A stretch of DNA of 64,000 bases from JAFAMB01 sp963775805 (GTDB lineage Bacteria; Verrucomicrobiota; Verrucomicrobiia; Chthoniobacterales; JAFAMB01). Location of the stretch: positions 186,001-250,000 of the forward strand of contig CAVZKG010000005.1 in assembly GCA_963775805.1 (NCBI GenBank), in the 5' to 3' direction. The position numbers and the translations under genes are program-made. Below are positions 26,078 to 35,659 of this stretch, one piece after another. How positions within the stretch are numbered: the stretch's first letter is position 1; each line of letters opens with the position of its first letter. Under the pieces are notes generated by a model. It was not told where the DNA came from. It did not search any database and saw only the letters and a program-made list of their open reading frames with translations.

Positions 26078-28663
26078 ATGCGTATCGACCGTCTAACTGC
26101 AAAAATGCAGGAGGGCCTCCAGGAAAGCCAGACGCTTGCCTCCAACCTGCAACATCAGGAGATCACACCTGAGCACCTCTTGCTGGCATTGCTACGCCAA
26201 CCGGACGGTCTCGTCCGGCCTCTTTTAGAAAAGCTAGAGGTCGCTCCGAGATCGATTGAGGAAAATCTCGCCGGCGAGCTTGCAAAAAAACCAAAAGTAT
26301 CCGGCGCCAGCGACCAATACTACGGGAATGAACTTCGAACCGTTCTCACTTCCGCCGAGACGGAGATGTCAAAATTGAAGGATGAATTCGTCAGCGTGGA
26401 GCATTTCCTCCTGGCGCTTGATGTTTCGCAATCTGCGGCGGGACGGATACTGCGTGCTGCAGGGGTTACTCGGGATAAACTGATGAAGGCGCTGATCAAT
26501 GTGCGTGGTTCGCAGCGCGTGACCGATCAGAATCCTGAGGGAAAATATCAGACTCTCGAAAAATATGGACGGGATCTGACGGAATCTGCGCGCCGCGGTA
26601 AAATTGATCCGGTCATCGGACGAGACGACGAGATTCGCCGCGTGATGCAAGTGCTGTCACGCCGGACTAAGAACAATCCCGTTCTCATCGGGGAACCTGG
26701 AGTCGGAAAAACGGCGATCGTTGAAGGATTAGCCCGGCGGATTGTGAGCGGCGATGTTCCCGACTCACTGAAACAGAAGCGAGTGATCGCCATGGATCTC
26801 GGTTCCATGATTGCGGGCGCAAAGTTTCGCGGGGAATTCGAAGACCGACTCAAAGCCTTTTTGAAAGAGGTCACTGACTCTGAGGGAGAAATCATCCTTT
26901 TCATAGATGAGCTTCACACGATCGTTGGCGCCGGAGCCGCGGAAGGAGCGGTGGATGCTTCGAATCTTTTGAAGCCACAACTGGCACGAGGCGAACTCCA
27001 TACAATTGGCGCGACGACGCTCGATGAGTACCGGAAATATATCGAGAAGGACGCCGCTCTGGAACGTAGATTTCAACCGGTCATGGTCGAGGAACCATCT
27101 GTTGAAGATACAATTGCGATCCTGCGCGGGTTGAAAGAGCGCTACGAAGTGCATCACGGTGTTCGAATCCAGGATGCGGCGCTCGTTGCGGCCGCTACAT
27201 TGAGTCACCGGTACATATCGGACCGGTTCCTGCCCGACAAAGCGGTCGATCTTGTGGACGAAGCAGCTTCGCGGCTGAAAATCGAACTCGATTCAATGCC
27301 AACCGAGATCGATCAGATCGATCGGCAGATTATGCAGCTTGAGATGGAGCGACAGGCGCTCAAAAAAGAGAAGGATGAAGCCAGTCAGCAACGGCTTCTC
27401 CGCCTCGAAAAGGAGTTATCCGACCTCAAGGAGCAGAGCGACCAGTTGAAGGCCCAATGGCAAAGCGAAAAGCAGGTCATCGAGCAGTCCCGAAAGCTCC
27501 AGGAGCAGATCGAGAACCTCAAGGTTGAACTGGAAAAGGCGCAGCGCCGCGGTGAACTGGGGAAGGCGAGCGAGATTCAGTATGGCCGGCTCCCCGAACT
27601 CGCCGATCGCCTGGCTAAACACAACAGCCATCTCGCGGAACTGCAGAAGTCACAGCAGATATTGAAAGAGGAAGTGACGGAGGAAGATATCGCTCAGGTT
27701 GTTTCCAGCTGGACCGGGATTCCCGTGTCACGGCTACGCGAGGGCGAAAAGGAAAAACTCGTTCATATGGAGGAACGGCTCGGCGAACGGGTCATCGGTC
27801 AAAAGGAAGCGATTTCAGCTGTCGCAAACGCCGTCCGGCGAGCGCGCGCCGGGCTCCAGGACGAGAACCGGCCGATCGGTTCATTCTTTTTCCTTGGACC
27901 GACGGGCGTCGGAAAAACCGAGCTTAGCCGTGCGCTGGCCGAATTCATGTTCGATGACGAAAATGCCATGATTCGGATTGATATGAGTGAATACATGGAA
28001 CGCCACGCGGTGGCACGCCTGATAGGAGCTCCGCCCGGGTACGTCGGATATGACGAGGGTGGTCAGCTCAGCGAGGCCGTGAGACGAAAACCGTACAGCG
28101 TCGTATTATTCGACGAAGTTGAGAAGGCGCATCCAGACGTATTCAACGTTCTTCTACAAGTGCTGGACGACGGCCGCATCACCGACGGCCAAGGGAGGAC
28201 GGTTGACTTCAAAAACACGGTCATCATCATGACCAGCAATATTGGCAGCCAGTACATTCTGGATGTCGATGATCGCAAGGAACGCGATCGCCGCGTCATG
28301 GAAGCGATGAGAAATCAGTTCCGGCCGGAGTTTCTAAATCGCGTCGATGAAACCATCATTTTTGACCGGCTTACGGAGAAAGAGCTGACATCGATCATCG
28401 ACATTCAGCTGAACCGCGTAGAACAGCGGCTCACACAACAGAATTTACAACTCGTCCTGACCGATCCAGTAAAGAAGATTGTTGCTCGTGCAGGGTTTGA
28501 CCCGGTCTATGGAGCTCGCCCGCTGAAAAGAGCAATCCAACGTCTTGTTTTGGATCCTTTGAGCCTCGAAATCCTCGAGGGACACTTTGTTGAGGGAGAT
28601 GTGATTGTGGCCGAAGCAGATGGTGGCAAAATTAAGTTCAAGAAACAGTCACCAACCAAGTAG
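26078..28663 (+). CDS. clpB: ClpB disaggregase
   Basis: A full-length 861-residue Hsp100. The Clp N domain with two repeats covers about 1-145. AAA-1 has Walker A GEPGVGKT and Walker B ILFIDELH, the middle coiled coil covers about 405-525 (EKELSDLKEQSDQLKAQWQ and beyond), and AAA-2 has GPTGVGKT, VVLFDEVEKAH and MTSNIGSQ. ClpB dissolves aggregates with DnaK. The absence of an I/L-G-F/L ClpP loop supports ClpB over ClpA/C. It follows dop after the inverted repeat and precedes a small coiled-coil gene. Confidence 0.95.
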   Translation: MRIDRLTAKMQEGLQESQTLASNLQHQEITPEHLLLALLRQPDGLVRPLLEKLEVAPRSIEENLAGELAKKPKVSGASDQYYGNELRTVLTSAETEMSKLKDEFVSVEHFLLALDVSQSAAGRILRAAGVTRDKLMKALINVRGSQRVTDQNPEGKYQTLEKYGRDLTESARRGKIDPVIGRDDEIRRVMQVLSRRTKNNPVLIGEPGVGKTAIVEGLARRIVSGDVPDSLKQKRVIAMDLGSMIAGAKFRGEFEDRLKAFLKEVTDSEGEIILFIDELHTIVGAGAAEGAVDASNLLKPQLARGELHTIGATTLDEYRKYIEKDAALERRFQPVMVEEPSVEDTIAILRGLKERYEVHHGVRIQDAALVAAATLSHRYISDRFLPDKAVDLVDEAASRLKIELDSMPTEIDQIDRQIMQLEMERQALKKEKDEASQQRLLRLEKELSDLKEQSDQLKAQWQSEKQVIEQSRKLQEQIENLKVELEKAQRRGELGKASEIQYGRLPELADRLAKHNSHLAELQKSQQILKEEVTEEDIAQVVSSWTGIPVSRLREGEKEKLVHMEERLGERVIGQKEAISAVANAVRRARAGLQDENRPIGSFFFLGPTGVGKTELSRALAEFMFDDENAMIRIDMSEYMERHAVARLIGAPPGYVGYDEGGQLSEAVRRKPYSVVLFDEVEKAHPDVFNVLLQVLDDGRITDGQGRTVDFKNTVIIMTSNIGSQYILDVDDRKERDRRVMEAMRNQFRPEFLNRVDETIIFDRLTEKELTSIIDIQLNRVEQRLTQQNLQLVLTDPVKKIVARAGFDPVYGARPLKRAIQRLVLDPLSLEILEGHFVEGDVIVAEADGGKIKFKKQSPTK

Positions 28664-28730
28664 CAGCGACTGCGGTTCCGTTTCGTGGGAAGCTTTGGAC
28701 AATCGAAGCAAAACAGGTTTTTTTGATCTT

Positions 28731-29012
28731 ATGAAATCAGCTTACGAGCTCGCGATGGAACGATTAGAGAAGCAGGCTCCGTCAGTGAAATTGACAGAGA
28801 GTCAGCGCGCTCAGATTGCGGAAATTGATTCGCTCTACAAATCGAGAATTGCAGAGAAAGAACTGTTACTGGCGCAAGAAATTCGACGGGAGCAGGCGGC
28901 CGGCAAATTCTCAGAAGTAGAAAAATTGCAGCAACAGCTCGCCTCTGAACTGCGGCGACTCAGCGAAGAGTGCGAAGCCAAGAAAGAAAAAGTGCGGCAG
29001 TCAGCGGAATGA
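28731..29012 (+). CDS. Small coiled-coil protein, unknown function
   Basis: A 93-residue, almost entirely helical and charged protein (Glu, Lys, Gln, Arg, Leu), with heptad-like patterns from SQRAQIAEIDSLYKSRIAEK to the end. The C terminus is R-Q-S-A-E. There are no cysteine pairs or signal peptide. The ATG at 28731 fits better than upstream starts that read through non-helical sequence. It lies 67 bases after clpB and is probably cotranscribed. Size, coiled coil and a C-terminal Glu recall Pup, but the Gly-Gly before it is missing, so this is only a hypothesis. Confidence 0.65.
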   Translation: MKSAYELAMERLEKQAPSVKLTESQRAQIAEIDSLYKSRIAEKELLLAQEIRREQAAGKFSEVEKLQQQLASELRRLSEECEAKKEKVRQSAE

Positions 29013-29055
29013 GTTCGAAAATCTCGCGAGCGCTTTGGCTTGTGAGATTTTCGAA

Positions 29056-29838
29056 CTACTGCATGAAATGGCCGTGGCTTACCATGATGGATTGCCCGGT
29101 TAATGCATTGCTTGGGAAACTGGCGAGAAATGTCGCGGTCTCTGCGACGTCTTCGAGCGTGGTAAACTCACCGTCTACGGTCTCACGCAACATGACGTTC
29201 TTGATGACAGCTTCTTCCGTAATGCCGAGTTGCTGAGCTTGCTCCGGAATCTGTTTCTCGACCAATGGAGTCCGCACAAATCCGGGGCAAATCACATGGG
29301 ACCGGATCTGGTATTGGGCGCCCTCCTTCGCAACCGCTTTTGCCAAGCCGATGATGCCATGTTTGGCTGCCACATAAGCGGACTTATTCGGGGAGGCGAT
29401 GTGGGAATGAATCGATCCCATGTAAATGATGGTACCTCCGTTTCCGCCTCTGACCATCGCTCGCATCGCGGCACGCGTTGTCAGGAAAGCGCCGTCGAGA
29501 TGAACCGCGACCAGTTTTCGCCAGTCCGCGTAAGAGAAATCGACGATCGGATTAATAATTTGGATCCCGGCGTTGCTAACCAGAATGTCCAACGAACCAA
29601 ATTCCTCCACCACTCGCGCGGTTGCCGCGTTGACCTGGTCTTCATTCGCGACGTCCATCTGGATCGCACAGGCTTTCCCGCCGGAAGAACAGATCTCGTT
29701 CGCAACGGACTCGCCCGCGCTCAGGTTCAGTTCCGCTATTGCGATATGCGCTCCTGCACGCGCGAAGCCCTGGGCGATTGATCGCCCGATTCCACTTCCC
29801 GCGCCGGTGATCAGCGCGGATTTGCCTTTGAGTTTCAT
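29056..29838 (-). CDS. 3-hydroxybutyrate dehydrogenase (SDR)
   Basis: A 260-residue short-chain dehydrogenase. The cofactor motif is TGAGSGIG, N-A-G follows, and the catalytic Ser is in YMGSIHSH with the Tyr/Lys in SAYVAAKHG. The C-terminal stretch CPGFVRTPLVEKQIPEQA, then TVDGEFTT and ALTGQSIMVSHGHFMQ, is specific to D-3-hydroxybutyrate dehydrogenases, which interconvert 3-hydroxybutyrate and acetoacetate in PHB or ketone-body metabolism. The ATG at MKLKGKSAL is used; the longer frame would overlap the divergent phosphoesterase. Confidence 0.88.
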   Translation of the reverse strand: MKLKGKSALITGAGSGIGRSIAQGFARAGAHIAIAELNLSAGESVANEICSSGGKACAIQMDVANEDQVNAATARVVEEFGSLDILVSNAGIQIINPIVDFSYADWRKLVAVHLDGAFLTTRAAMRAMVRGGNGGTIIYMGSIHSHIASPNKSAYVAAKHGIIGLAKAVAKEGAQYQIRSHVICPGFVRTPLVEKQIPEQAQQLGITEEAVIKNVMLRETVDGEFTTLEDVAETATFLASFPSNALTGQSIMVSHGHFMQ

Positions 29839-29922
29839 CGTCGTTCTATTTATAACGCACAAAACGAGCCTCGGCAGCGGTCTCGATAGCCGCAATTCGA
29901 GCCCAAGCCTCTTCAACACTTT

Positions 29923-31230
29923 ATGCCATCTACACCTCCGATCCCAGCGGGCAGTCCAGCGCCATCCTATCCGCCATGTGTCGAGCATGGCGTCTGGAAC
30001 CCGATCCCAGTCAGACCTCCGGACACCGTGTTGCGATTAAAATTCAAAGATGTCGATCCAGACGAAGCGCTCGCAATTAAGAACCGCGGTGTCTTGACCT
30101 TCCATGCCGTAGGCTGTTCCGGCAATTTCAAAGAACATCAACCCGGGCTGGCAGTGGCAAATGCGATGTCCTCGCAGATCTCCGATCCCAAGGCCTTCGG
30201 AGGCAGCGATGCGGCAGTCGGAGCTTCTTTTCTTTTTCATCTGGGTGACCTCGTTTACAAGGATGAGGATCCGAACGACCCGATTGGAAAAGACCAGGCG
30301 ACGATGTACAGCGCGCAATTCTACGGTCAGTTCGTAAAGTACGGCCGCAATATTTTCGCGATTCCGGGTAATCACGACGGAAAGATGTCCGCGCGGGAAT
30401 CGAAGTGTGCGATCGACCATTTTCTGGAAAATTTCTGCGACTCAAAAAGGCGAAAGAGCCCCGATAGCCAGGCCGTGAACGCGAAACGGCTCACCATGAA
30501 TCAGCCCTATCCTTATTGGGTGCTCGAAACCCGGGTCTGCTATGTGGTTGCCCTCTACGCGAATGATATTAATGGGGGCCAGCTCGACGACCCGATAAGC
30601 CCGAACAAGCCGCAGTATCAGTGGCTCGTTTCAACGTTGAAAACAATCAAAGGGGCTGGGGATGGGAAAGTCGTGTTTGTGGCCATTCACTATCCACCTT
30701 ACTCGGGCGCTGCGAATTTTTCCGAGAGAGGAGACCCCAATCTCGGTCCGACACCGCGGAACCCGCCTCCAGCCGGGTTCCTGCATCCGCTTGGCAACAT
30801 TCTGCAGCAGGCGTTCCACGAAAGCGGTCAGTATCCTGATTTGGTTTTGTCTGCTCACGCCCATCTTTACCAGCGGATCTCGTATACGTATGGTTCGGGT
30901 TGGCAAATCCCGTATCTGGTCGCGGGCAGCGGCGGCCATGGACCGATTGAGAAGCTCTCTATTGGTTGTTCGGGAAGCGTACAGGAGCTTCCAGATGTTC
31001 CTTTCGACGTGGTTGCTCCGCCCGGACTCGCTATTCCAAAAGGGGATGACGTGAAAGTGGTCAAATACAACGACACCGATTTCGGATTTCTTCGCCTAAC
31101 GGTCGACAGCAATCGCAAAATCGTGATTGGAGAGTTTTTTGTGGTGCCGGTTGAATCCAATCCCGGGCAAAATTCTCCGGTATTATTTGATTCCTTTACC
31201 CTGGCCCTTGATAGACACACGATCTCGTGA
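29923..31230 (+). CDS. Calcineurin-like metallophosphoesterase
   Basis: A 435-residue protein with the metallophosphoesterase ligand series: a divergent first strand (FHAVGCSGN), FHLGDLVY, IPGNHDGK, AIHYPPYS and LSAHAHLYQRIS. It resembles purple-acid-phosphatase-like or 3',5'-cyclic-nucleotide phosphodiesterase-like soluble enzymes. No signal peptide is visible; the first 35 residues are Pro-rich and may be over-extended. Its last 48 bases overlap the convergent GH15 gene. The substrate is unknown. Confidence 0.78.
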   Translation: MPSTPPIPAGSPAPSYPPCVEHGVWNPIPVRPPDTVLRLKFKDVDPDEALAIKNRGVLTFHAVGCSGNFKEHQPGLAVANAMSSQISDPKAFGGSDAAVGASFLFHLGDLVYKDEDPNDPIGKDQATMYSAQFYGQFVKYGRNIFAIPGNHDGKMSARESKCAIDHFLENFCDSKRRKSPDSQAVNAKRLTMNQPYPYWVLETRVCYVVALYANDINGGQLDDPISPNKPQYQWLVSTLKTIKGAGDGKVVFVAIHYPPYSGAANFSERGDPNLGPTPRNPPPAGFLHPLGNILQQAFHESGQYPDLVLSAHAHLYQRISYTYGSGWQIPYLVAGSGGHGPIEKLSIGCSGSVQELPDVPFDVVAPPGLAIPKGDDVKVVKYNDTDFGFLRLTVDSNRKIVIGEFFVVPVESNPGQNSPVLFDSFTLALDRHTIS

Positions 31231-33486
31231 ATCTGGATCATGACCCGGATTACCACTTGGATGCTGAAGATAGCGTCGAGCAACGATCGCGGGTTGTTCG
31301 AGCAAGCGGCCAGCCGCAATGTCAAAAGCCAGCCGGATGAATTGGGCGTGTGCCCAGGCCAGAGGAGTAGCTGAAGTCGTACCGGCACCGGCTGCAAAGC
31401 CTGTCTGGCCCGAAGGCGGTTGATTATCCCAGACCTGCTCAGGGAGCAAATAACCTTCGTTCGCGGTATGCCACATGGTGAGCAGGCGGGTCTTCGCTTC
31501 AAAAACATTGTGAGTCGCTATGTCGTATTCCCCGCGTTCGCCGGCAAATAGGGGCCACAATCGTCCATGCGTTGTTAAAGTTTCGGGACCTGTCAGGAAC
31601 CAGGGAGCACCGGAGGAGGTTTCACCGTATCCATCGTTGTTGTAGCGATGCCAGAACATGCCGTTGGGGGTGGTTATGCCGAGTTGTGCGTCGACGACCT
31701 GGAGGCTGTTGATTATCGCTCGGTCGGAAGCGGGCTTGATTCCAAGGCGGATCAATTCGAGAAAACCAGCGTCTGCCACTGCACGTTGATCCACGCTGCC
31801 AGGGCCTCCGTTACCAACGCTGTAAGCGGTCCCGGCGTTGGCGTCGCCGTCTTTTGTCAATCGTACGTAGTAGGGTAGGGGGCGACAGGGCCCGTTCTGG
31901 GTCACCGTCCATTTTTCCAACTGCGACCTCCAGGAGTCGGCCGTGGCGAGATAAAGCTGGGCTGAAGCTTCATCGTTGTTAGCTTGCGCGATGTCGGCGG
32001 CGCAGACCAGGCCGGCGATCTCGCTGGCGATGGTCGATGGTGAGTAACCGCACTGCTCTTCCCACCTCTCTTGCGGCGTATAAGGTGCGGGGTGTCCATC
32101 TGACGATACGAAGTTCACGAGAAAGTCGGCTGCCGGCTTGACGTGCTGTCTCCAGGTGGCCGTGTCCTTACGCTTCAGTTGATACGCGAGGACGATCGGA
32201 TAGGCCGCCTCGTCCAATTGCAAGCCGCCACAAACCGGTGTCCCGTCGACTTTACTGTTTTGGGGGAAGGAGCCATCGGGCTTTTGCTGGACATTGAATA
32301 AAAAATCCAACGCACGCCCGGCTCCAGCCATGTCCCCTTCAACGATCAGTGCCGTCACGATTTCGTAAATGTCCCTAGACCAGGCCCCGTGATAGAGGCA
32401 GGAGGGATTAAACAAACCAGCGCCAAACACCCACGGCATCGTCGGGGAAGCAACGAAGGCGCCCCTGTAAGTCTTGTCTTCACTGGCGGCGAGCACCATT
32501 GCTGAAACCGTATACAACTTGCGTTGATCCTTCGATTCAAGGCTAAGCGGAGGACCGCGTAACGAACGCAGATACTGGGTCCAACCATCGGCGTATAGAT
32601 CCGAAACCCGATCGAATCCGACCTCGAGTGAGGCGTTGGCCATATCAAGTGCCGTAGGCTCGGAGGCAGCAAAGCCAAGTGCGAGTGTTACATGCCGACT
32701 TTCCGTGAGTCCGGTTAAGGGAAGACGGCCGCTCTGGACCACGGTTCCTCGCGGCGCAGAACGGTAGAAGGTGGTTAAATGAAAATGTTGACTTAAGTCC
32801 GTGCTGCCGTCGCTGGTTCCGAGGTAACCGTTAGAGGTCTCCGTAAAGGCGGGCGAAGCCACCAAGGCGCTCGTGACCCGCATCTGCGCGTCCGAGCTCA
32901 GCAGTGCGTTGCCCTCCGTTACACCGGACTGATCCAAGGGTGCTTCCACCGGCGGGTTGTCGAGTTGTGGCTGGTAAACGACGTAGACCTGGTAAGGCCG
33001 GCCATCCAACGAGGTAAATTCGACGTCGATGAGTAGTGAGGATCGAGAAGGGTCCGTGACGAAGCTGGTGGTCAGGCGCCACCGATTGCCCGTATCGGTA
33101 TTGATGATTTGATAGATCAGGCTGTCAGGTTTGCCATATTTATTTCGCCGAACATGGTCGGGGCCGACGAGGCGTGTGGTGGAGTTGGAGGCGTCCTGGG
33201 CCCGTGCCGCAAAGCTCCTCCCATCGGTGACGATGAAGTCGAGGTTGCGGACACTCGGCGTGTCGAGGCGTGGATAGTAAACCTCGCTCAAGCGGCCGCC
33301 TTCCAGAGTAAACCAAACTTTGCTCGCTGTGGTGTGACTCGTGCCAAAGCCGCTTTTGTTCGCAGGCAACCAATTGGCCTTCTCTCCAGGACCGTCAGGC
33401 GCCACGTCTTGAGCGCGGATTGATTGCTGCCCAACGCAAACTGCCGCGCAGACTACAAGCGCAAATTGAAGTATTTTTCTTTTCAG
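31183..33486 (-). CDS. GH15 glucoamylase/glucan 1,4-alpha-glucosidase, exported
   Basis: A GH15 enzyme of about 767 residues. An N-terminal super-beta-sandwich domain (KSGFGTSHTTASKVWFTLEG onward) precedes an (alpha/alpha)6 barrel with GAWSRDIYE and PDGSFPQNSKVDG. The general-acid Glu is in ERWEEQCGYSPST and the base Glu in LLPEQVWD. It releases glucose from starch or maltodextrin ends. Reading upstream of GTG 33405 gives KRKILQFALVVCAAVCVG ending IRAQ, a convincing signal peptide, preceded only by CTG (33484-33486); ATA at 33472-33474 is another option. A non-ATG start is therefore proposed. It lies just downstream of the OprB porin. Confidence 0.82.
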   Translation of the reverse strand: MKRKILQFALVVCAAVCVGQQSIRAQDVAPDGPGEKANWLPANKSGFGTSHTTASKVWFTLEGGRLSEVYYPRLDTPSVRNLDFIVTDGRSFAARAQDASNSTTRLVGPDHVRRNKYGKPDSLIYQIINTDTGNRWRLTTSFVTDPSRSSLLIDVEFTSLDGRPYQVYVVYQPQLDNPPVEAPLDQSGVTEGNALLSSDAQMRVTSALVASPAFTETSNGYLGTSDGSTDLSQHFHLTTFYRSAPRGTVVQSGRLPLTGLTESRHVTLALGFAASEPTALDMANASLEVGFDRVSDLYADGWTQYLRSLRGPPLSLESKDQRKLYTVSAMVLAASEDKTYRGAFVASPTMPWVFGAGLFNPSCLYHGAWSRDIYEIVTALIVEGDMAGAGRALDFLFNVQQKPDGSFPQNSKVDGTPVCGGLQLDEAAYPIVLAYQLKRKDTATWRQHVKPAADFLVNFVSSDGHPAPYTPQERWEEQCGYSPSTIASEIAGLVCAADIAQANNDEASAQLYLATADSWRSQLEKWTVTQNGPCRPLPYYVRLTKDGDANAGTAYSVGNGGPGSVDQRAVADAGFLELIRLGIKPASDRAIINSLQVVDAQLGITTPNGMFWHRYNNDGYGETSSGAPWFLTGPETLTTHGRLWPLFAGERGEYDIATHNVFEAKTRLLTMWHTANEGYLLPEQVWDNQPPSGQTGFAAGAGTTSATPLAWAHAQFIRLAFDIAAGRLLEQPAIVARRYLQHPSGNPGHDPDSRDRVSIKGQGKGIK

Positions 33487-33514
33487 AGGCTGCCGATTCT
33501 GAGTTTCCTCCGGC

Positions 33515-34999
33515 TTACAGCGGTACGCTCAGTTGGATTCCGAATACCCATATGTTCGTGGCGCTGCGGTAGCCGCCGGGATTGATAATGTACTGAACAT
33601 CCGGCTGAATGTTCGCCCCGTGAAAGACATCGAACGAGTAGAAGATTTCCTCTACAAACTCGTTGGATTGTACACCGAAGCCGGAACCGGGATGGGCGGC
33701 GTTAAATTCCTGCTCGGCGTCCCGTACGGTGCCGGCGACGCGATTATAGCCCGTTGCTATACCGCAGGAATCGTATGGTCGCTTGCACCAAGGGGCCCAG
33801 TAGTAGAGTCCAGTGAACGCTTCAAAGTTCTGAAATGCGGTCTGCGGACTTAACCAAATACTCCCTGCAAAAGCACTCAAACCAGTCTTTGGACGCTGCG
33901 GATCTGGCGCACTGAGCTGTTGCCAGATACTACCATAAACACCGTAATCTCCCAGGGAGCGTCCTCCAATGAAGGGTTCCGCACCCGGTGCACCGGCTAG
34001 GACGCTTTTAGCTGCTCCGGAGGATTCTTCATGGTTCGTGTTGCCGAAGGCTCCGAGCACCCATTCTCCCGGTAGATCCTTTCCGAAAATGTGCAGCTTC
34101 GGTTTCCAATCGAGTTCGACCGGAAGTACGGCTCCGCTGGTCCCGCCTGGATTGTCGAGCCGGAGGAAACTATTATTATGGCCCGAAATCCAGTAGTCAT
34201 TAAAAGCAAAAACGCCGGCTCTCAAAGATAAACACTTGTTGATGTTCCACTGTAAGTCCATGCCCCATTGACTCACAGGCCAGGTGAACATGCTATAACC
34301 CGCTACGTTTCCGGTGATCCCCGACGTGAAAGTCAGGTTTTCAAACGGGAAAGCGTAATAGCCTCCGAATTCCTGACTCATATTCAGCAAACCCAGTTTA
34401 AATTCCAACAGGTCGTTAAATAGATTCTGTTTGAACCAAAAATCGGTGATCCGCCAGGTTTGTCCCCGTCCGTACACTTCCTGAATGAGTTGGAGCGGCT
34501 GAGGATTGGTGAAATTGCCTAGACTGTTTCCAGTACGCTTGGTCACATAGAACTCAAAACTGGCTCCGTCCCACCCAAGCATTTTATTGAAGTCCAGATC
34601 GAGTCCGAAAAGCGCCTGGTCCGTATACTCCCATTTCTCACCATTTCCTTTGGGATAGCCGCTGAAATTGTCCTTACCGCCACTGATATTCCCGGCCATC
34701 TCACTGAAGTAATCGAGGTTAAAATCGACACCCCGGTTGTGGAGCATGGTACGCAACCCGTACCAGTCGCCTGTAACGTATCTGTCCCAATACTCCCTTC
34801 CTTGTTCTGGGCTCAAATGCATTGAGGAATCAAAGGGGACAGCGGGTGAAGGAGGCAGTGGTGCTGTCGGCGGCGGCGGAGAGGGAGGGTTACTTTGATT
34901 TGCAAGGGAGGAGTTTTCATTTGAATCTCCAGCTGCGAAAGCCGCTAGGGAACACAGGCACAATAATCCAATCGCAACGAGAAGCGTTCTGGAGTGCAT
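33515..34999 (-). CDS. OprB-family carbohydrate porin
   Basis: A 494-residue outer-membrane barrel. The signal peptide is MHSRTLLVAIGLLCLCSLAAFA, followed by a Pro-rich linker. YVTGDWYGLRTMLHNRGVDF opens the barrel as in OprB, and repeats such as FEFKLGL and AGVFAFND follow. The final segment is IWVFGIQLSVPL. OprB admits glucose and other sugars. ATG 34999 is chosen because it begins the signal sequence. The GH15 glucoamylase follows after about 28 bases, so they form a starch-use unit: digestion outside, uptake of glucose through the porin. Confidence 0.85.
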   Translation of the reverse strand: MHSRTLLVAIGLLCLCSLAAFAAGDSNENSSLANQSNPPSPPPPTAPLPPSPAVPFDSSMHLSPEQGREYWDRYVTGDWYGLRTMLHNRGVDFNLDYFSEMAGNISGGKDNFSGYPKGNGEKWEYTDQALFGLDLDFNKMLGWDGASFEFYVTKRTGNSLGNFTNPQPLQLIQEVYGRGQTWRITDFWFKQNLFNDLLEFKLGLLNMSQEFGGYYAFPFENLTFTSGITGNVAGYSMFTWPVSQWGMDLQWNINKCLSLRAGVFAFNDYWISGHNNSFLRLDNPGGTSGAVLPVELDWKPKLHIFGKDLPGEWVLGAFGNTNHEESSGAAKSVLAGAPGAEPFIGGRSLGDYGVYGSIWQQLSAPDPQRPKTGLSAFAGSIWLSPQTAFQNFEAFTGLYYWAPWCKRPYDSCGIATGYNRVAGTVRDAEQEFNAAHPGSGFGVQSNEFVEEIFYSFDVFHGANIQPDVQYIINPGGYRSATNIWVFGIQLSVPL

Positions 35000-35115
35000 C
35001 GAGGCGAATGAATTCCTTTTTGTCGCAGCATACAATGACCACGAACACAATAGATTCGGGGTATTCTTCATAGAGTTACGTTGCTAGGCGGTTGCTTGGA
35101 GAGTCCAATGGGTAT

Positions 35116-35418
35116 CTACCGCTTTTGGCTGAATCCTTTCTGCGACGGATCGTAACAAGGCGGCATGTTGCGTGTCAATAGATTGATCCCATGTTTCTGC
35201 AGCCGGCGACCCAAGTCCTGTGAACCAGGCGCTGTCATTTCGACCCAGTCCCATGCTTTGTATCCGTGGTTGGGGGATGACACAATATCATGTATATCAC
35301 GCTCGATTTTTTGCGGAAACGTTACCTTACGCATGATCTGCCATGCATTCGGAGCCGCGGCGACCACATTTATCTTCCGCAAAGAACACTTCCATCCGGT
35401 CTGCCGACCGTCGAACAC
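35116..35418 (-). pseudogene. Possible C-terminal gene remnant
   Basis: About 100 residues read from a GTG, with the frame opening after a stop just 7 codons earlier. The composition looks like genuine protein (VVAAAPNAWQIMRKV, HDIVSSPNHGYKAWDWVEM) but no family is recognised and no promoter or ribosome site is seen. It could be the surviving end of a deleted gene or a chance frame. Confidence 0.3.
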
Positions 35419-35553
35419 CGCTTTGATTGCTTCGCCCTACGCGAATAGCTAATAAAGGTGGATTATGCGCATGGGAGTAGGAAATGGTTTCCGTCCAGCT
35501 AGTAATAGTAGAGATTATGAGAATTGTTAGTCGTTCCTGTAACGAATCAAATA

Positions 35554-35572
35554 GTTATCGGTTTGCGATAAC
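35554..35572. promoter_or_regulatory. Operator-like palindrome GTTATCG-N5-CGATAAC
   Basis: Perfect 7-bp arms with a 5-base spacer, about 90 bases upstream of the decayed quinone oxidoreductase. Arm sequence and symmetry resemble LacI-family sites and the GTTATC motifs near 9798. Confidence 0.45.
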
Positions 35573-35659
35573 GATCTCGCGGCTGACAACTACGGACAGA
35601 TCGATAGAACAGGCAACGTCAGTTTTATCGTGGCAGCCAAAAATAAACCGAGGTTGCTT

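Noticed and set aside
31183..31230. Overlap of phosphoesterase and glucoamylase 3' ends as a possible antisense unit
   Set aside because: A 48-base tail-to-tail overlap is common between convergent genes and needs no special explanation.
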